A DNA stretch of 25,692 bases, taken from the NCBI GenBank assembly GCA_047638815.1, contig JBLIMR010000041.1, positions 1-25,692 on the forward strand, written 5' to 3'. The position numbers and the translations under genes were made by a program. The notes under the pieces are model-generated. The model worked only from the letters and a program-made list of their open reading frames with translations, made no database searches and was not told the DNA's origin. The stretch is from JAJRRH01 sp047638815 (GTDB lineage: Bacteria; Bacteroidota; Bacteroidia; Flavobacteriales_D; JABDKJ01). This document shows, in pieces, positions 6,600 through 15,954 of the stretch (position 1 is its first letter; the number at the start of each line of letters is the position of its first letter).

Positions 6600-8093
6600 A
6601 TGACATTTAAATACGGGATAGAACATCTTACCATCGAAATGGTAATGGAAATTGCAAAGGGTGAGCGAAAGGGCGTGCTAGATCAAGTGGCTATTGATCG
6701 AGTACAAAGTTGTCGATTGAAAGTAGAGAAAATGGCGAGTGGCAATAAGGCTGTTTATGGTATCAATACTGGTTTCGGACCATTGTGCGATACACAAATT
6801 ACGCCTGAGCAAACCAGCAAATTACAGGAGAATCTATTGATTACCCATGCCGTTGGGGTAGGAGATCCTATTTCTCCTGAACTCAGTAAAATAATGATGA
6901 TCTGTAAAGTTCATTCTCTTTGCAGGGGTTTTTCTGGGATTCGTTTGTCGGTTATAGAGCGTATTATGTTTTTTATTGAAAATGATGTTTTGCCGGTTGT
7001 GCCAGAGCAAGGTTCTGTTGGAGCTTCTGGAGATCTAGCCCCATTATCTCATCTCTTCTTGCCATTGTTGGGAGAAGGAGAATTTTGGGTGGAAGATAAA
7101 ATTGTCCCTGCCAAGGAAGTGCTTAAAAATAATGGATTGGAGATTATTAAATTGGCAGCCAAGGAAGGATTAGCCCTAATCAATGGCACGCAGTTTATTC
7201 TGGCGCATGCCATCACAGGACTTGATAAGATGGATTACCTCTTGGATCTAGCCGATGTATCTGGTGCGTTAAGTTTAGAGGGTTATCAAGGAAGTGCGTC
7301 ACCGTTTAAGGCCGCTTTACATGAAATTCGTCCCTTTGTAGGAACCGTTGAAGTAGCGGAGAGAATGAGGATGTTGTTAAAAGATTCTGAGAATCTTCAA
7401 TCTCATGCAGATTGTGAAAGAGTACAAGATCCATATTCCATGCGTTGTATGCCTCAGGTACATGGCGCTTCGAGAAATGCATACTATCATTTGCTTGATT
7501 TAACATTAACTGAATTGAATTCGGTAACAGATAATCCAATAATCCTAAGCGATACTGATGCAATATCTGGGGGTAATTTTCATGGTCAACCGCTAGCCAT
7601 GGTTTTGGATTATGGCTCAATTGCAGCTTCTGAAATCGGGAATATTTCTGATAGAAGATGTTACCTTTTGCTTGAAGGTCAATATGGCTTACCAAGACTA
7701 CTCACCAAAGGTGGTGGTTTGAATTCTGGTTTTATGATTCCTCAATATACCACAGCAGCATTGGTGACAGAAAATAAATCACTTTGTTTTCCTGCCTCAG
7801 CAGATAGTATTCCTACTGGTTTAGGACAAGAAGACCATGTGTCTATGGGCAGTATATCTGGTAGAAAGTTCAATCAGATACTGGGAAATTTAGAGAAGAT
7901 TCTGGCGATAGAATTAATGTACGGAGCTCAGGCTTTGGAGTTCAGAAGACCATTGAAAGCGTCTGATATTATTGAAAAAAACTTTGACCTCATTAGAAAA
8001 CATGTCGATAAATTAGAAGATGATCGCATATTGAAAGATGATATTAATGCTCTGATTAACCTAGTTAAAAATCGCGCCTTTTTTGTAAATTAA
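6600..8093 (+). CDS. hutH: Histidine ammonia-lyase
   Basis: A 497-aa cytosolic enzyme that deaminates L-histidine to urocanate, the first step of histidine degradation. The Ala-Ser-Gly triad that cyclises to the MIO electrophile is at residues 142-144 in GSVGASGDLAPLSHL. The catalytic Tyr is Tyr53 in AVYGINTGFGPL, and His83 lies in LLITHAVGVGD. These numbers match the Pseudomonas putida HutH active site as I recall it. YSMRCMPQVHGA (about 280) and NPIILSDTDAISGGNFHGQP (about 313-332) are HutH-type signatures rather than PAL/TAL. Length is normal (about 500 aa). hutU follows after 12 bp, so they form an operon. The ATG at 6600 is supported by the start of homologous sequence and by the promoter boxes just upstream. 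Confidence 0.96.
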   Translation: MTFKYGIEHLTIEMVMEIAKGERKGVLDQVAIDRVQSCRLKVEKMASGNKAVYGINTGFGPLCDTQITPEQTSKLQENLLITHAVGVGDPISPELSKIMMICKVHSLCRGFSGIRLSVIERIMFFIENDVLPVVPEQGSVGASGDLAPLSHLFLPLLGEGEFWVEDKIVPAKEVLKNNGLEIIKLAAKEGLALINGTQFILAHAITGLDKMDYLLDLADVSGALSLEGYQGSASPFKAALHEIRPFVGTVEVAERMRMLLKDSENLQSHADCERVQDPYSMRCMPQVHGASRNAYYHLLDLTLTELNSVTDNPIILSDTDAISGGNFHGQPLAMVLDYGSIAASEIGNISDRRCYLLLEGQYGLPRLLTKGGGLNSGFMIPQYTTAALVTENKSLCFPASADSIPTGLGQEDHVSMGSISGRKFNQILGNLEKILAIELMYGAQALEFRRPLKASDIIEKNFDLIRKHVDKLEDDRILKDDINALINLVKNRAFFVN

Positions 8094-8105
8094 TATTTAG
8101 ATTTT

Positions 8106-10103
8106 ATGACATTTCAAGAACAAATATTACAAGGTATTCCAACAGAATTGCCGAGCATAAAAGAGTACAACGCACATGTCAGTCGTGCTCCAAAGCGAAA
8201 AGATATTTTATCCAAAGAGGAAAAAGTTTTGGCGATACGAAACGCCTTAAGATATTTCCCTAAGCCATGGCATGATGAATTGTCAAAGGAATTTGCAAAT
8301 GAATTGAAGGAATTCGGACGGATCTACATGTATCGTTTCAGACCAGAATATGAGATGTATGCAAGGCCAATACAGGAATATCCTGCCAAGTCGCAACAGG
8401 CAGCAGCCATTATGTTGATGATTCAAAACAACCTAAATCCGGCAGTCGCTCAACATCCTGAAGAGCTCATTACCTATGGAGGAAATGGTGCAGTATTTCA
8501 GAACTGGGCGCAATATCTTTTGACAATGCATTATTTGGCAACAATGACCAATGAGCAAACCCTACATTTGTACTCTGGACATCCCATGGGAATATTTCCA
8601 TCCTCAACAAATGCTCCTAGAGTTGTTGTTACGAACGGCATGGTGATTCCTAATTATTCCTCACCTGACCATTGGGAAAAGTTCAATGCTTTGGGCGTAA
8701 GTCAATATGGACAGATGACTGCTGGTTCTTTCATGTACATTGGACCGCAAGGGATAGTTCATGGGACAACGATAACGCTGTTGAATGCCTTTAGAAAAAT
8801 ATTAAAGGCTGGAGAATCCTCAAAAGGCAAGATATTTTTAACAGCTGGATTGGGCGGCATGAGTGGTGCACAGCCTAAAGCTGGTAACATCGCAGGTTGC
8901 GTAAGTATTTGTGCTGAGGTGAATGCTCACGCAGCAAGAAAAAGACATGAGCAAGGTTGGGTTGATGTTCTCATTGATAACATGGACGATTTGATCGCTC
9001 GTGTTAAAACAGCCAAGGAAAATGATGAGGTCGTTTCTATTGCCTATATTGGAAATGTAGTGGAAGTATGGGAACGATTTGATGAAGAGAACATCTTCAT
9101 TCATGTGGGATCAGATCAAACATCCTTGCACATTCCTTGGACTGGTGGTTACTATCCAATTGGGCTTTCATATGAGGCGTCAAATGAAATGCTACGTGAT
9201 CGCCCTGATGAGTTTAAAGAACATGTGCAAGAATCACTGAGGCGTCAAGCGGCTGCCGTGAATAATCATTGTGCGAAAGGGACATATTTCTTCGACTATG
9301 GAAATGCCTTTTTACTTGAAGCATCTCGTGCTGGTGCAGATGTCATGGCTGAAAACAACATTGATTTTAAGTATCCGTCCTATGTGCAAGACATACTCGG
9401 ACCAATGTGTTTCGATTATGGCTTTGGACCCTTCCGTTGGGTATGCACATCTTGCAAACCAGAAGATTTGGATAAAACGGATGAGATGGCCCAGCATGTT
9501 CTTGAGGAAATGATAAAAGTGTCACCGCCTGAAATTCAATTGCAAATGCAGGATAACATCACTTGGATAAAAGATGCCAAGAAAAATAAGATGGTTGTAG
9601 GTTCTCAAGCGAGAATTCTATATGCCGATGCCGAAGGAAGAATGAAGATTGCTGAGGCCTTTAATAAAGCGGTTAAGGATGGTGTAATTGGACCAGTGGT
9701 ACTAGGTAGAGATCATCATGATGTGAGTGGAACAGATTCACCGTACAGAGAAACGTCAAACATATATGATGGCAGTCAGTTTACGGCTGATATGGCCATT
9801 CAAAATGTTATTGGCGACAGTTTCAGAGGAGCGACTTGGGTTTCAATTCATAATGGTGGTGGAGTAGGATGGGGAGAGGTAATCAATGGTGGCTTTGGAA
9901 TGCTATTGGATGGTACTTCTGAGACCGATGCGAAAATTAGAAACATGCTTTTCTATGATGTGAACAATGGTATCGCGAGGAGAAGTTGGGCGAGGAATGA
10001 TGAAGCAATTTTTGCTATTAAGAGAGAGATGGAAAGGAGTGCTACGCTCAAAGTGACTTTGCCCAATTTGGTGGATGATGAATTATTGACTGATTTGTTT
10101 TAG
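8106..10103 (+). CDS. hutU: Urocanate hydratase (urocanase)
   Basis: A 665-aa cytosolic enzyme that converts urocanate to imidazolonepropionate using tightly bound NAD+ as an electrophile, the second step of histidine degradation. Recognisable blocks are ELITYGGNGAVFQNWAQY, YSGHPMGIFPSS, GGMSGAQPKAGNIAGCV in the NAD-binding region, DQTSLHIPWTGGYYPIG, FDYGFGPFRWVCTSCKPEDL, GRDHHDVSGTDSPYRET and HNGGGVGWGEVINGGFGM. It is about 100 aa longer than proteobacterial HutU (about 557 aa), as in the long form found in Bacteroidota. It is the last gene of the operon here; the next gene points the other way, so hutI and hutG must lie elsewhere if present. No obvious hairpin terminator follows. Confidence 0.96.
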   Translation: MTFQEQILQGIPTELPSIKEYNAHVSRAPKRKDILSKEEKVLAIRNALRYFPKPWHDELSKEFANELKEFGRIYMYRFRPEYEMYARPIQEYPAKSQQAAAIMLMIQNNLNPAVAQHPEELITYGGNGAVFQNWAQYLLTMHYLATMTNEQTLHLYSGHPMGIFPSSTNAPRVVVTNGMVIPNYSSPDHWEKFNALGVSQYGQMTAGSFMYIGPQGIVHGTTITLLNAFRKILKAGESSKGKIFLTAGLGGMSGAQPKAGNIAGCVSICAEVNAHAARKRHEQGWVDVLIDNMDDLIARVKTAKENDEVVSIAYIGNVVEVWERFDEENIFIHVGSDQTSLHIPWTGGYYPIGLSYEASNEMLRDRPDEFKEHVQESLRRQAAAVNNHCAKGTYFFDYGNAFLLEASRAGADVMAENNIDFKYPSYVQDILGPMCFDYGFGPFRWVCTSCKPEDLDKTDEMAQHVLEEMIKVSPPEIQLQMQDNITWIKDAKKNKMVVGSQARILYADAEGRMKIAEAFNKAVKDGVIGPVVLGRDHHDVSGTDSPYRETSNIYDGSQFTADMAIQNVIGDSFRGATWVSIHNGGGVGWGEVINGGFGMLLDGTSETDAKIRNMLFYDVNNGIARRSWARNDEAIFAIKREMERSATLKVTLPNLVDDELLTDLF

Positions 10104-10229
10104 CTCTTTATTTTTAGTGCCAAATTAAAAGAATTGTCGGACTAAGTTTAAAGTTGTCATGTTCAGGTTAAGTGCTGAAGCTCGTATTACATATTGCCAT
10201 TAATATAGGCTTTTTCTAGATCTATAATT

Positions 10230-10634
10230 TTAATCTAAGTTGTCCCATGCTGTTGCATTTTCCTGCTTAATTTGTAAAACCCCATATAAGATTGCGATTC
10301 CGGCTAATCCAAATATTGATTGTGCTATACCTAATCCTAAACTTAGATTAATTACTAATGCAACAAGACTTGTTAGTAGAAACCCCCAAAATCCAATTTT
10401 CTTCCAATTGTATAAGAGAACCGAGAAGATTACGTTTCCTATTCCCATAATTGCCAAAAGAATTAAGAGTGAACTTGAAATTCCTCCGGGGAAATTTTGA
10501 GAAACCAGATCTCCAGCAAAAAGATATGAAATTGCTGCTAATGAATTTGCGACAATCATTAGAATCAAACATGCGGTAACACATCCATGTCTTTGTTTCG
10601 AAGACTTTGTATAATTATCATCAAGAGTTTCCAT
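10230..10634 (-). CDS. Small hypothetical membrane protein (134 aa)
   Basis: The family is not recognised. After a polar N-terminus (METLDDNYTKSSKQRHG) there are four predicted transmembrane segments at about residues 18-40, 54-75, 80-98 and 99-120, and a short hydrophilic tail (QIKQENATAWDNLD). Gly and Leu content is high. It is convergent with hutU and stands alone. The ATG at 10634 is the only good start. It could be a small integral protein of the many uncharacterised Bacteroidota types; no function is proposed. Confidence 0.7.
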   Translation of the reverse strand: METLDDNYTKSSKQRHGCVTACLILMIVANSLAAISYLFAGDLVSQNFPGGISSSLLILLAIMGIGNVIFSVLLYNWKKIGFWGFLLTSLVALVINLSLGLGIAQSIFGLAGIAILYGVLQIKQENATAWDNLD

Positions 10635-10830
10635 ATTTAATTTTATAATTATATTTTGAATTGCAATCGGTTATATTCAGGATAGATATTTTAAATGCCC
10701 ATCAATGTTTAGAGCCAGATTCTTGAATTAAAAAATATATCAAGAAGGATATTACTCATTATGTTAATTAAGCTCAATACAATAATAGGGAATAAAATCG
10801 AAATTTACCAATACCTTTATGAGGTCAAAT

Positions 10831-11219
10831 ATGGAAAGTAAGTGTAAAATATTTTTTCTACCCATCCTGGTTTTTATGATATTCTCAAGTTGCGTGCATG
10901 AAAGTTCGGATAGTATTTATCAAACAAGTGAGGAGAAGTGGGAAGATGAAGAAAGATACGTAGACGAGCAAAAATTATTAGAGACGAAGCATTTCAAAAA
11001 GCGCATAGAGATGTCGATGGAATCATCCTAGGTAAGAGTGTGGAAAAAAAACTATTTCACTGGCGCGACCCTTATATGAATGTTTATCAATTTGTTTATT
11101 ATGTAGGTTCCGTGGAATATTCGGCTAGGACAAGCGAGACCTCATTTGAATTTGATAATTCTTCTTAGGATGTTGGTGATACAATTCTTGTAAGGTATGA
11201 AATTGAGGACCCTAAGTAA
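10831..11219 (+). pseudogene. Decayed small lipoprotein gene with frameshift and premature stop
   Basis: The first frame gives a lipoprotein signal, MESKCKIFFLPILVFMIFSSC (lipobox IFSSC; an ATG at 10819 could add four residues), and a charged region up to TAG at 11029-11031. A second frame, open from about 10950, continues with RDEAFQKAHRDVDGIILGKS, then WRDPYMNVYQFVYYVGSVEY, is interrupted by TAG at 11166-11168, and finishes DVGDTILVRYEIEDPK with TAA at 11217-11219. The frame change therefore lies between about 10950 and 11029. The VGDTILVRYEIEDP ending resembles DUF3592-like proteins (VGDxVxVxYxPxNP), a weak resemblance. One indel and one nonsense change are needed to restore it. Confidence 0.6.
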
Positions 11220-11437
11220 CATTGCGCCTTCAAAAGATAAGCTGTTTAAATCAAATTATTAGATTTGAATCCTTAGTTTTATTCAGTTCGTTTATTATAT
11301 GGATCTGATTAAATAAATATCTGCTAACGCAATTTCAGATGCGCATAATTTGTGAATTTAATCCTTGTCAATTCTTGTTCAAATCCCACATTTTGGTAAT
11401 CCTTTTGGAGTAAAAATAAAAAAAGTAACTTTACTTT

Positions 11438-14400
11438 ATGAAGCACAAATCCACGTTCGCACTCATTCTACCACTATTTATTTTGCTTGCCACGAATACA
11501 TATGCACAAAATCCACCTTCAGATCACCACCACATAGAGGACTTAGAAGAGCATGCATGCCACTCCGAATTAGTCGTGGAAGTTTCGCAGAATGCCTATC
11601 CTAGCTTGGGTTCTAGGCATCATGAGGAAGGGGCGAAGAATAAAATGATGTGTTTATATGACAATGCTGGTTATGCCAGTTTGACATCAGCAGAACTCGT
11701 GAGTTATTTGCTGTCCACTAATGAATATGACTGTGTTGACGCGGTGTTATTTGATTACGATGATACGAGTTCTCCAATAACATTTTCCAATGCCAATTTG
11801 CAAGCTGTCTTGGATACTTTGATTGATTTGGGATCTACTTTTGATGGAACGTCTGCTATTCCCATTCATAGTTTGGTTACTTATGTCCATGTATTCCAAT
11901 TCCATGAATTCTATAATGCATCGATTTCCATGGATGCAACATCATTCAATATATTGGTTCAAGCTTTTGATATATTGACGGTCAATGCAAATTTGTTTGA
12001 TTTGAACGAATATACAGCAGGCGTAATGACTGAAGTATTGACGTGTATTGATTATCCCGGAATTCGACATCGAGTCAATTCATTGAATTTACTCAAACAA
12101 ATAATGTTGGATTTCACAGTGAATGATACATGGGTAGGTATTTCAGATATGACCTGGGTCAATAATAGATGGAGTATTGCCTTCTTGATGTTTCGTGGTG
12201 TGGTCAATAATGACGCTGACTATATTCAAGCGATAGGCAATGATCCCACGTTTACTCAATTGATGAATGATGTTGCTATCGATTCACAGATGAGAGCGCA
12301 GAGTTCATTGGAATTTATCTGTGATAATTTGGTTGCAGAAGTAGCCCGTTTGGCGTCAGAACCATCATTAAATTCAACTGCTTGTGCTTTCATAGGATCA
12401 GACCTGCCTTTATTTCCTAGGTTGGATCCAAATTGGTTGGTCTTGAGTAATGCTATGAATGAAAGTTGTGATTGCTTGGCGTATAATGCTTGTGAAAATT
12501 CCGATTCAATAGCATCTGAGTTGGATGATTTGTTGTTTCCAAATACATATGTCTATAATGATGGAGCATTGATATTTAAAGCAACATTTGACCAGGATAA
12601 AGCTGATGAAATGTATTATGCTTCTCGGCAAGTGGAAAGTCAGTTCTTTAGAATGTTACAAGGGACAGATCCAGTGACTGGTGATACAAATGATAACTTG
12701 TCCTGTGTCGTATTTAATAACAAAACGGATTATGATAATTATGCGCCTTATCTGTATGGAATTTCAACGAATAATGGGGGGATGTATATAGAGTCTCGTG
12801 CGGAATTTTACACCTGGGATCGTCCAGCCAGTTACAGTCTTTCACTAGAAGAATTATTTCGACATGAATTCTCACACTATCTACAAGGTCGATATTGGAT
12901 TCCGGAATTATGGGGTGTCAATCCGCTCTATGCTGACGGACGTGCAGTTTGGATAGAAGAGGGTAGTGCCGAATTATTTACTGGTTCTACTTCAGATGAA
13001 GGTATTAAGTTGCTGACCGGTTCTGCAAATCGAGTGGTTTCCGATTCACCAAATTGGCCAACGGTTACAGACGTTATTAACTCTAACTATAGTTCTTCTG
13101 GGTCGATTTATTACCCATATGGAAATCTATTATGGTATTATATCTACACGAATGATTTCCCGTTGTTCAAGGAGATTATAGATATTTTACGATCTAGTGA
13201 CGTGGCCGCGTTTGATGTACTCATGGCTAGCTTACAAAATGATGCTGCCCTTGCTGCCAGTTTTCAGTCTTTTTTAGTTGATGTAGAGAATGGGGTAGTT
13301 CCAAGCTGGGAGCCCAATACAGATTGGTTGCCACACGCGTCTTTTAGCCTGGGATTGGAAAGTGAAATTCTGGATAAATATGAAGAGTTGACAGGAGATA
13401 TGACCGCTTCGGTGGAGACAATATTCACCAATAGCATTCGTAGATTTAGATTGACGAGCGTGATTTCAGGAACGACTCCTGCATCTACCAATGCGGAAGC
13501 TGCTTTGCAAATATCAGCTACTTTGGATTCCATTTCTCAAGTATTGCAAAGCGATTTATGGGTAAATAACTTTGACTATCTCGACATGCATTTCGATAAT
13601 TTAGAATTTCAGAATGGAGTTCCAACAGCCCTGATGTATATTAGAGGATCCTTAAAAGATGCATTGGCTCCAAACATAAGTCTTGCCTTTTTTGAGGCTG
13701 ATAACAATTACATATTAGTCGAAGATACCGTTGTTTTGACCAATCAATCCATTGGGTTTTATGACAGTTTGCAATGGAATTATCCGGGCGGAGAATTAAT
13801 GGCTTCACCTGATATACATGAAATAAATGTTCGTTATAATACTGTTGGTGACTATGCCCTTCAGTTGGAAATATTTAATGGGGTCAATCTTTTGGATGAG
13901 AAAACGGAAGCAAATTATATTCACGTTTATCAACCAAGTTCTCAAACGTATTGTCCTGCGGTACATTCTAATCCCGGAACAAGAGAAATCACAAGAGTCC
14001 TTGCCGGGGGTATAGATAATAACACTGGAGAAGGGGTAAATGGTTACAGCGATTACTCTAATATGCTTATGACATTAACGAAAGGAGAAAGTAACCCGAT
14101 TCTGGTCGATGTCACATCCACACTTTACGTCTCGTATGCTTCAAACCACATAGGCGTTTGGTTGGATTATAATGAAGATGGTGTCTTTGATAATGTCACG
14201 GAAAAAGTTGTGGAAATGATTTCAGATTCTATCATTAGTAACCTGGGTTATTATATGGCAGACATCAATGTCCCATTGGGAGTGACGTCCAATGTCATAA
14301 CAATGCGTGTGCGTCATGCTTGGATAGACACGGACGAGTTTATAGATCCATGTTCATCAACCGGAGAAGGTGAAACCGAGGATTACTCGGTTATATTTTT

Positions 14401-15088
14401 GGATGGTGCTGTTAGCCCAGTATCATTTAATTTGAATGTCAACCTAGAAGGACCCTATGATGCAACATCGGGATTGATGAATGACCTTTTACGTGATCAG
14501 GATCTACTGCCTTTAGAACAACCTTATTCAGCTCTTGGGTACACAGTGCCTAATGCCACAACATCAAACGTGATATTAGACGTAACAGGTTCAGCGGCTA
14601 TAGTAGATTGGATCTTGGTTGAATTAAGAGATGGAGTAGACCCTTCGATTATTCTTGATTCTCAGGCTTGTTTGGTGCAAAGAGATGGAACAATCGTATC
14701 ATCTGACGGAACCCAAGTTACTTTTAACATTGCTGCTCAAGATGTTTATATCGCCATAAGACATAGAAATCATTTTGGGATTCGAACGAATCAAACCTAT
14801 AATACATCGGGAAGTATTATTGTGGATTTCTCCGACATTGCGACTGACATTTTTGGTGTCGGTTCGATGAGTGAAATAAATAACACGAATGTTCTTATAT
14901 CAGGAGATGCCAATTCTGATGGTCAGGTAAATAGTATAGATAAAAATTTATTTTGGCGAATTCAGAATGCCCAGATGTTCGAGTATCTCAACTTTGGAGC
15001 TGATTTCAATCTAGATGGCAATGTGAATTCTGTCGATAAAAATTTGTTCTGGAGAGTAAATAATTCAAAAGTGGAGCAACTGGATTAG
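11438..15088 (+). CDS. Secreted M9-type (collagenase-like) metalloprotease with PKD, GEVED and dockerin-like C-terminus
   Basis: A 1216-aa exported protein. Signal peptide is about residues 1-23 (MKHKSTFALILPLFILLATNTYA). The N-terminal helical region (about 60-350) resembles the activator part of M9 collagenases. The zinc site is HEFSH at 476-480, with the third ligand probably Glu508 in WIEEGSAELF; the 32-residue spacing from the first His equals that in Clostridium ColG (His523 to Glu555). Then come a PKD-like domain (about 740-836), a GEVED domain (about 837-990, ending GEGETEDYSV), a Bacteroidota C-terminal region with IRHRNHFGIR (about 1000-1150), and two dockerin-like calcium loops, GDANSDGQVNSIDKNLFWR and ADFNLDGNVNSVDKNLFWR. 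It probably degrades extracellular protein such as collagen-like material. No typical T9SS CTD is visible. It stands alone. Confidence 0.9.
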   Translation: MKHKSTFALILPLFILLATNTYAQNPPSDHHHIEDLEEHACHSELVVEVSQNAYPSLGSRHHEEGAKNKMMCLYDNAGYASLTSAELVSYLLSTNEYDCVDAVLFDYDDTSSPITFSNANLQAVLDTLIDLGSTFDGTSAIPIHSLVTYVHVFQFHEFYNASISMDATSFNILVQAFDILTVNANLFDLNEYTAGVMTEVLTCIDYPGIRHRVNSLNLLKQIMLDFTVNDTWVGISDMTWVNNRWSIAFLMFRGVVNNDADYIQAIGNDPTFTQLMNDVAIDSQMRAQSSLEFICDNLVAEVARLASEPSLNSTACAFIGSDLPLFPRLDPNWLVLSNAMNESCDCLAYNACENSDSIASELDDLLFPNTYVYNDGALIFKATFDQDKADEMYYASRQVESQFFRMLQGTDPVTGDTNDNLSCVVFNNKTDYDNYAPYLYGISTNNGGMYIESRAEFYTWDRPASYSLSLEELFRHEFSHYLQGRYWIPELWGVNPLYADGRAVWIEEGSAELFTGSTSDEGIKLLTGSANRVVSDSPNWPTVTDVINSNYSSSGSIYYPYGNLLWYYIYTNDFPLFKEIIDILRSSDVAAFDVLMASLQNDAALAASFQSFLVDVENGVVPSWEPNTDWLPHASFSLGLESEILDKYEELTGDMTASVETIFTNSIRRFRLTSVISGTTPASTNAEAALQISATLDSISQVLQSDLWVNNFDYLDMHFDNLEFQNGVPTALMYIRGSLKDALAPNISLAFFEADNNYILVEDTVVLTNQSIGFYDSLQWNYPGGELMASPDIHEINVRYNTVGDYALQLEIFNGVNLLDEKTEANYIHVYQPSSQTYCPAVHSNPGTREITRVLAGGIDNNTGEGVNGYSDYSNMLMTLTKGESNPILVDVTSTLYVSYASNHIGVWLDYNEDGVFDNVTEKVVEMISDSIISNLGYYMADINVPLGVTSNVITMRVRHAWIDTDEFIDPCSSTGEGETEDYSVIFLDGAVSPVSFNLNVNLEGPYDATSGLMNDLLRDQDLLPLEQPYSALGYTVPNATTSNVILDVTGSAAIVDWILVELRDGVDPSIILDSQACLVQRDGTIVSSDGTQVTFNIAAQDVYIAIRHRNHFGIRTNQTYNTSGSIIVDFSDIATDIFGVGSMSEINNTNVLISGDANSDGQVNSIDKNLFWRIQNAQMFEYLNFGADFNLDGNVNSVDKNLFWRVNNSKVEQLD

Positions 15089-15133
15089 TCATCTGAATGT
15101 GAGACGATTTATTACAATATAGGTCTGGTTGTT

Positions 15134-15577
15134 TTATACTTTATTGTTAATCATAAACTTTCTAATAGCATGATCAAGAGAAAACTTATCCCATTCCATA
15201 GGTATTAGCAGCAGGGTAACTAGAAGAATAAGACGATACATAACATGTGACAAGTCCCAAATAGGTTCAGCTAGTCCATGTCCAAATGTCACAATAACTA
15301 AAACTGAGGCAAGACATTAGAGTGCATAATTTGTTTTTAAGCCCAATACCACAAGGAACCCACCAACCAACTCAATATATGCTGTGTAATATGCTGTTGC
15401 GTGTATTATGAAATCAGGTAATAAGTCTTTGTAAGTTCCAAGAAAGAAGTCAGCTTTATATATATTCTCGATGCCCCAAGAAAAGACTTTGCCAAATCCT
15501 TGCGTAAAAAATATCAATCCTAAAATCAACCTAATGGTTAGTGCACTAACCGTTTTGTTTAAATCCATCATATTCAT
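15134..15577 (-). pseudogene. DoxX-family membrane protein interrupted by an in-frame stop codon
   Basis: The 147-codon frame begins MNMMDLNKTVSALTIRLILG at 15577, with the DoxX pattern LILGLIFFTQGFGKVFSWG and ELVGGFLVVLGLKTNYAL. A TAA at 15319-15317 (codon 87) stops it. The same frame then continues without any shift as CLASVLVIVTFGHGLAEPIW, LSHVMYRLILLVTLLLIP and MEWDKFSLDHAIRK to TAA at 15136-15134. The downstream part completes the expected four-helix membrane protein, so a single nonsense change explains the break. DoxX relatives are small quinone- or redox-linked membrane proteins. The truncated 86-aa product may still be made but would lack about two helices. Confidence 0.8.
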
Positions 15578-15866
15578 CTTAAATAATAACCAAGTAGTTT
15601 GTGAAATTAATCGCTTTAAAGCATTTAATGTTTTTTTTAAACCGCTTTCCTCTCTTTCAGAAAATATAGCTTAAAATGAGCTTCAGTAGTCATTAGCATC
15701 GTTTTATTGTATGCAGAAATAGGAATTTGCAGGTTCAAAAATAATATTCAAGAAATAGCCACCGACATTATTACTATCCATAGGACATGTTCTGCAATTC
15801 TTGCTATGATAATAAAATGAGAAGTTCAGGACAAATCAAATGTTAATCCAGAAATCACTTAGAAAT
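15578..15866. other. Intergenic region, nothing identified
   Basis: This is AT-rich DNA between the DoxX pseudogene and the terminator of the repeat protein gene. I found only short frames on both strands, no hairpin of note and no clear promoter. It may be the upstream region of the DoxX gene. Confidence 0.5.
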
Positions 15867-15903
15867 AAAAAAACCTTCTTACCACTGGGGTAAGAAGGTT
15901 TTA
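15867..15903 (-). terminator. Strong intrinsic terminator of the T9SS repeat-protein gene
   Basis: A 14-bp perfect inverted repeat, AAAACCTTCTTACC (15870-15883) and GGTAAGAAGGTTTT (15889-15902), with a 5-nt loop. Read on the minus strand it is followed by a T run (complement of the A run at 15864-15870). It lies 52 bp after the stop codon of the minus-strand gene. Confidence 0.9.
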
Positions 15904-15954
15904 GAATTCTTGAACAGGTCAATTGTTTTTTCAATCGACTCAATTTATTATCAA

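Noticed and set aside
11365..11604. A 79-codon plus-strand frame before the protease
   Set aside because: It overlaps the signal-peptide region of the protease gene in another frame and has no supporting start or motif.
15317..15319. Recoding (selenocysteine or readthrough) at the DoxX stop
   Set aside because: The codon is TAA, not TGA, and no recoding structure was seen; a nonsense mutation is simpler.
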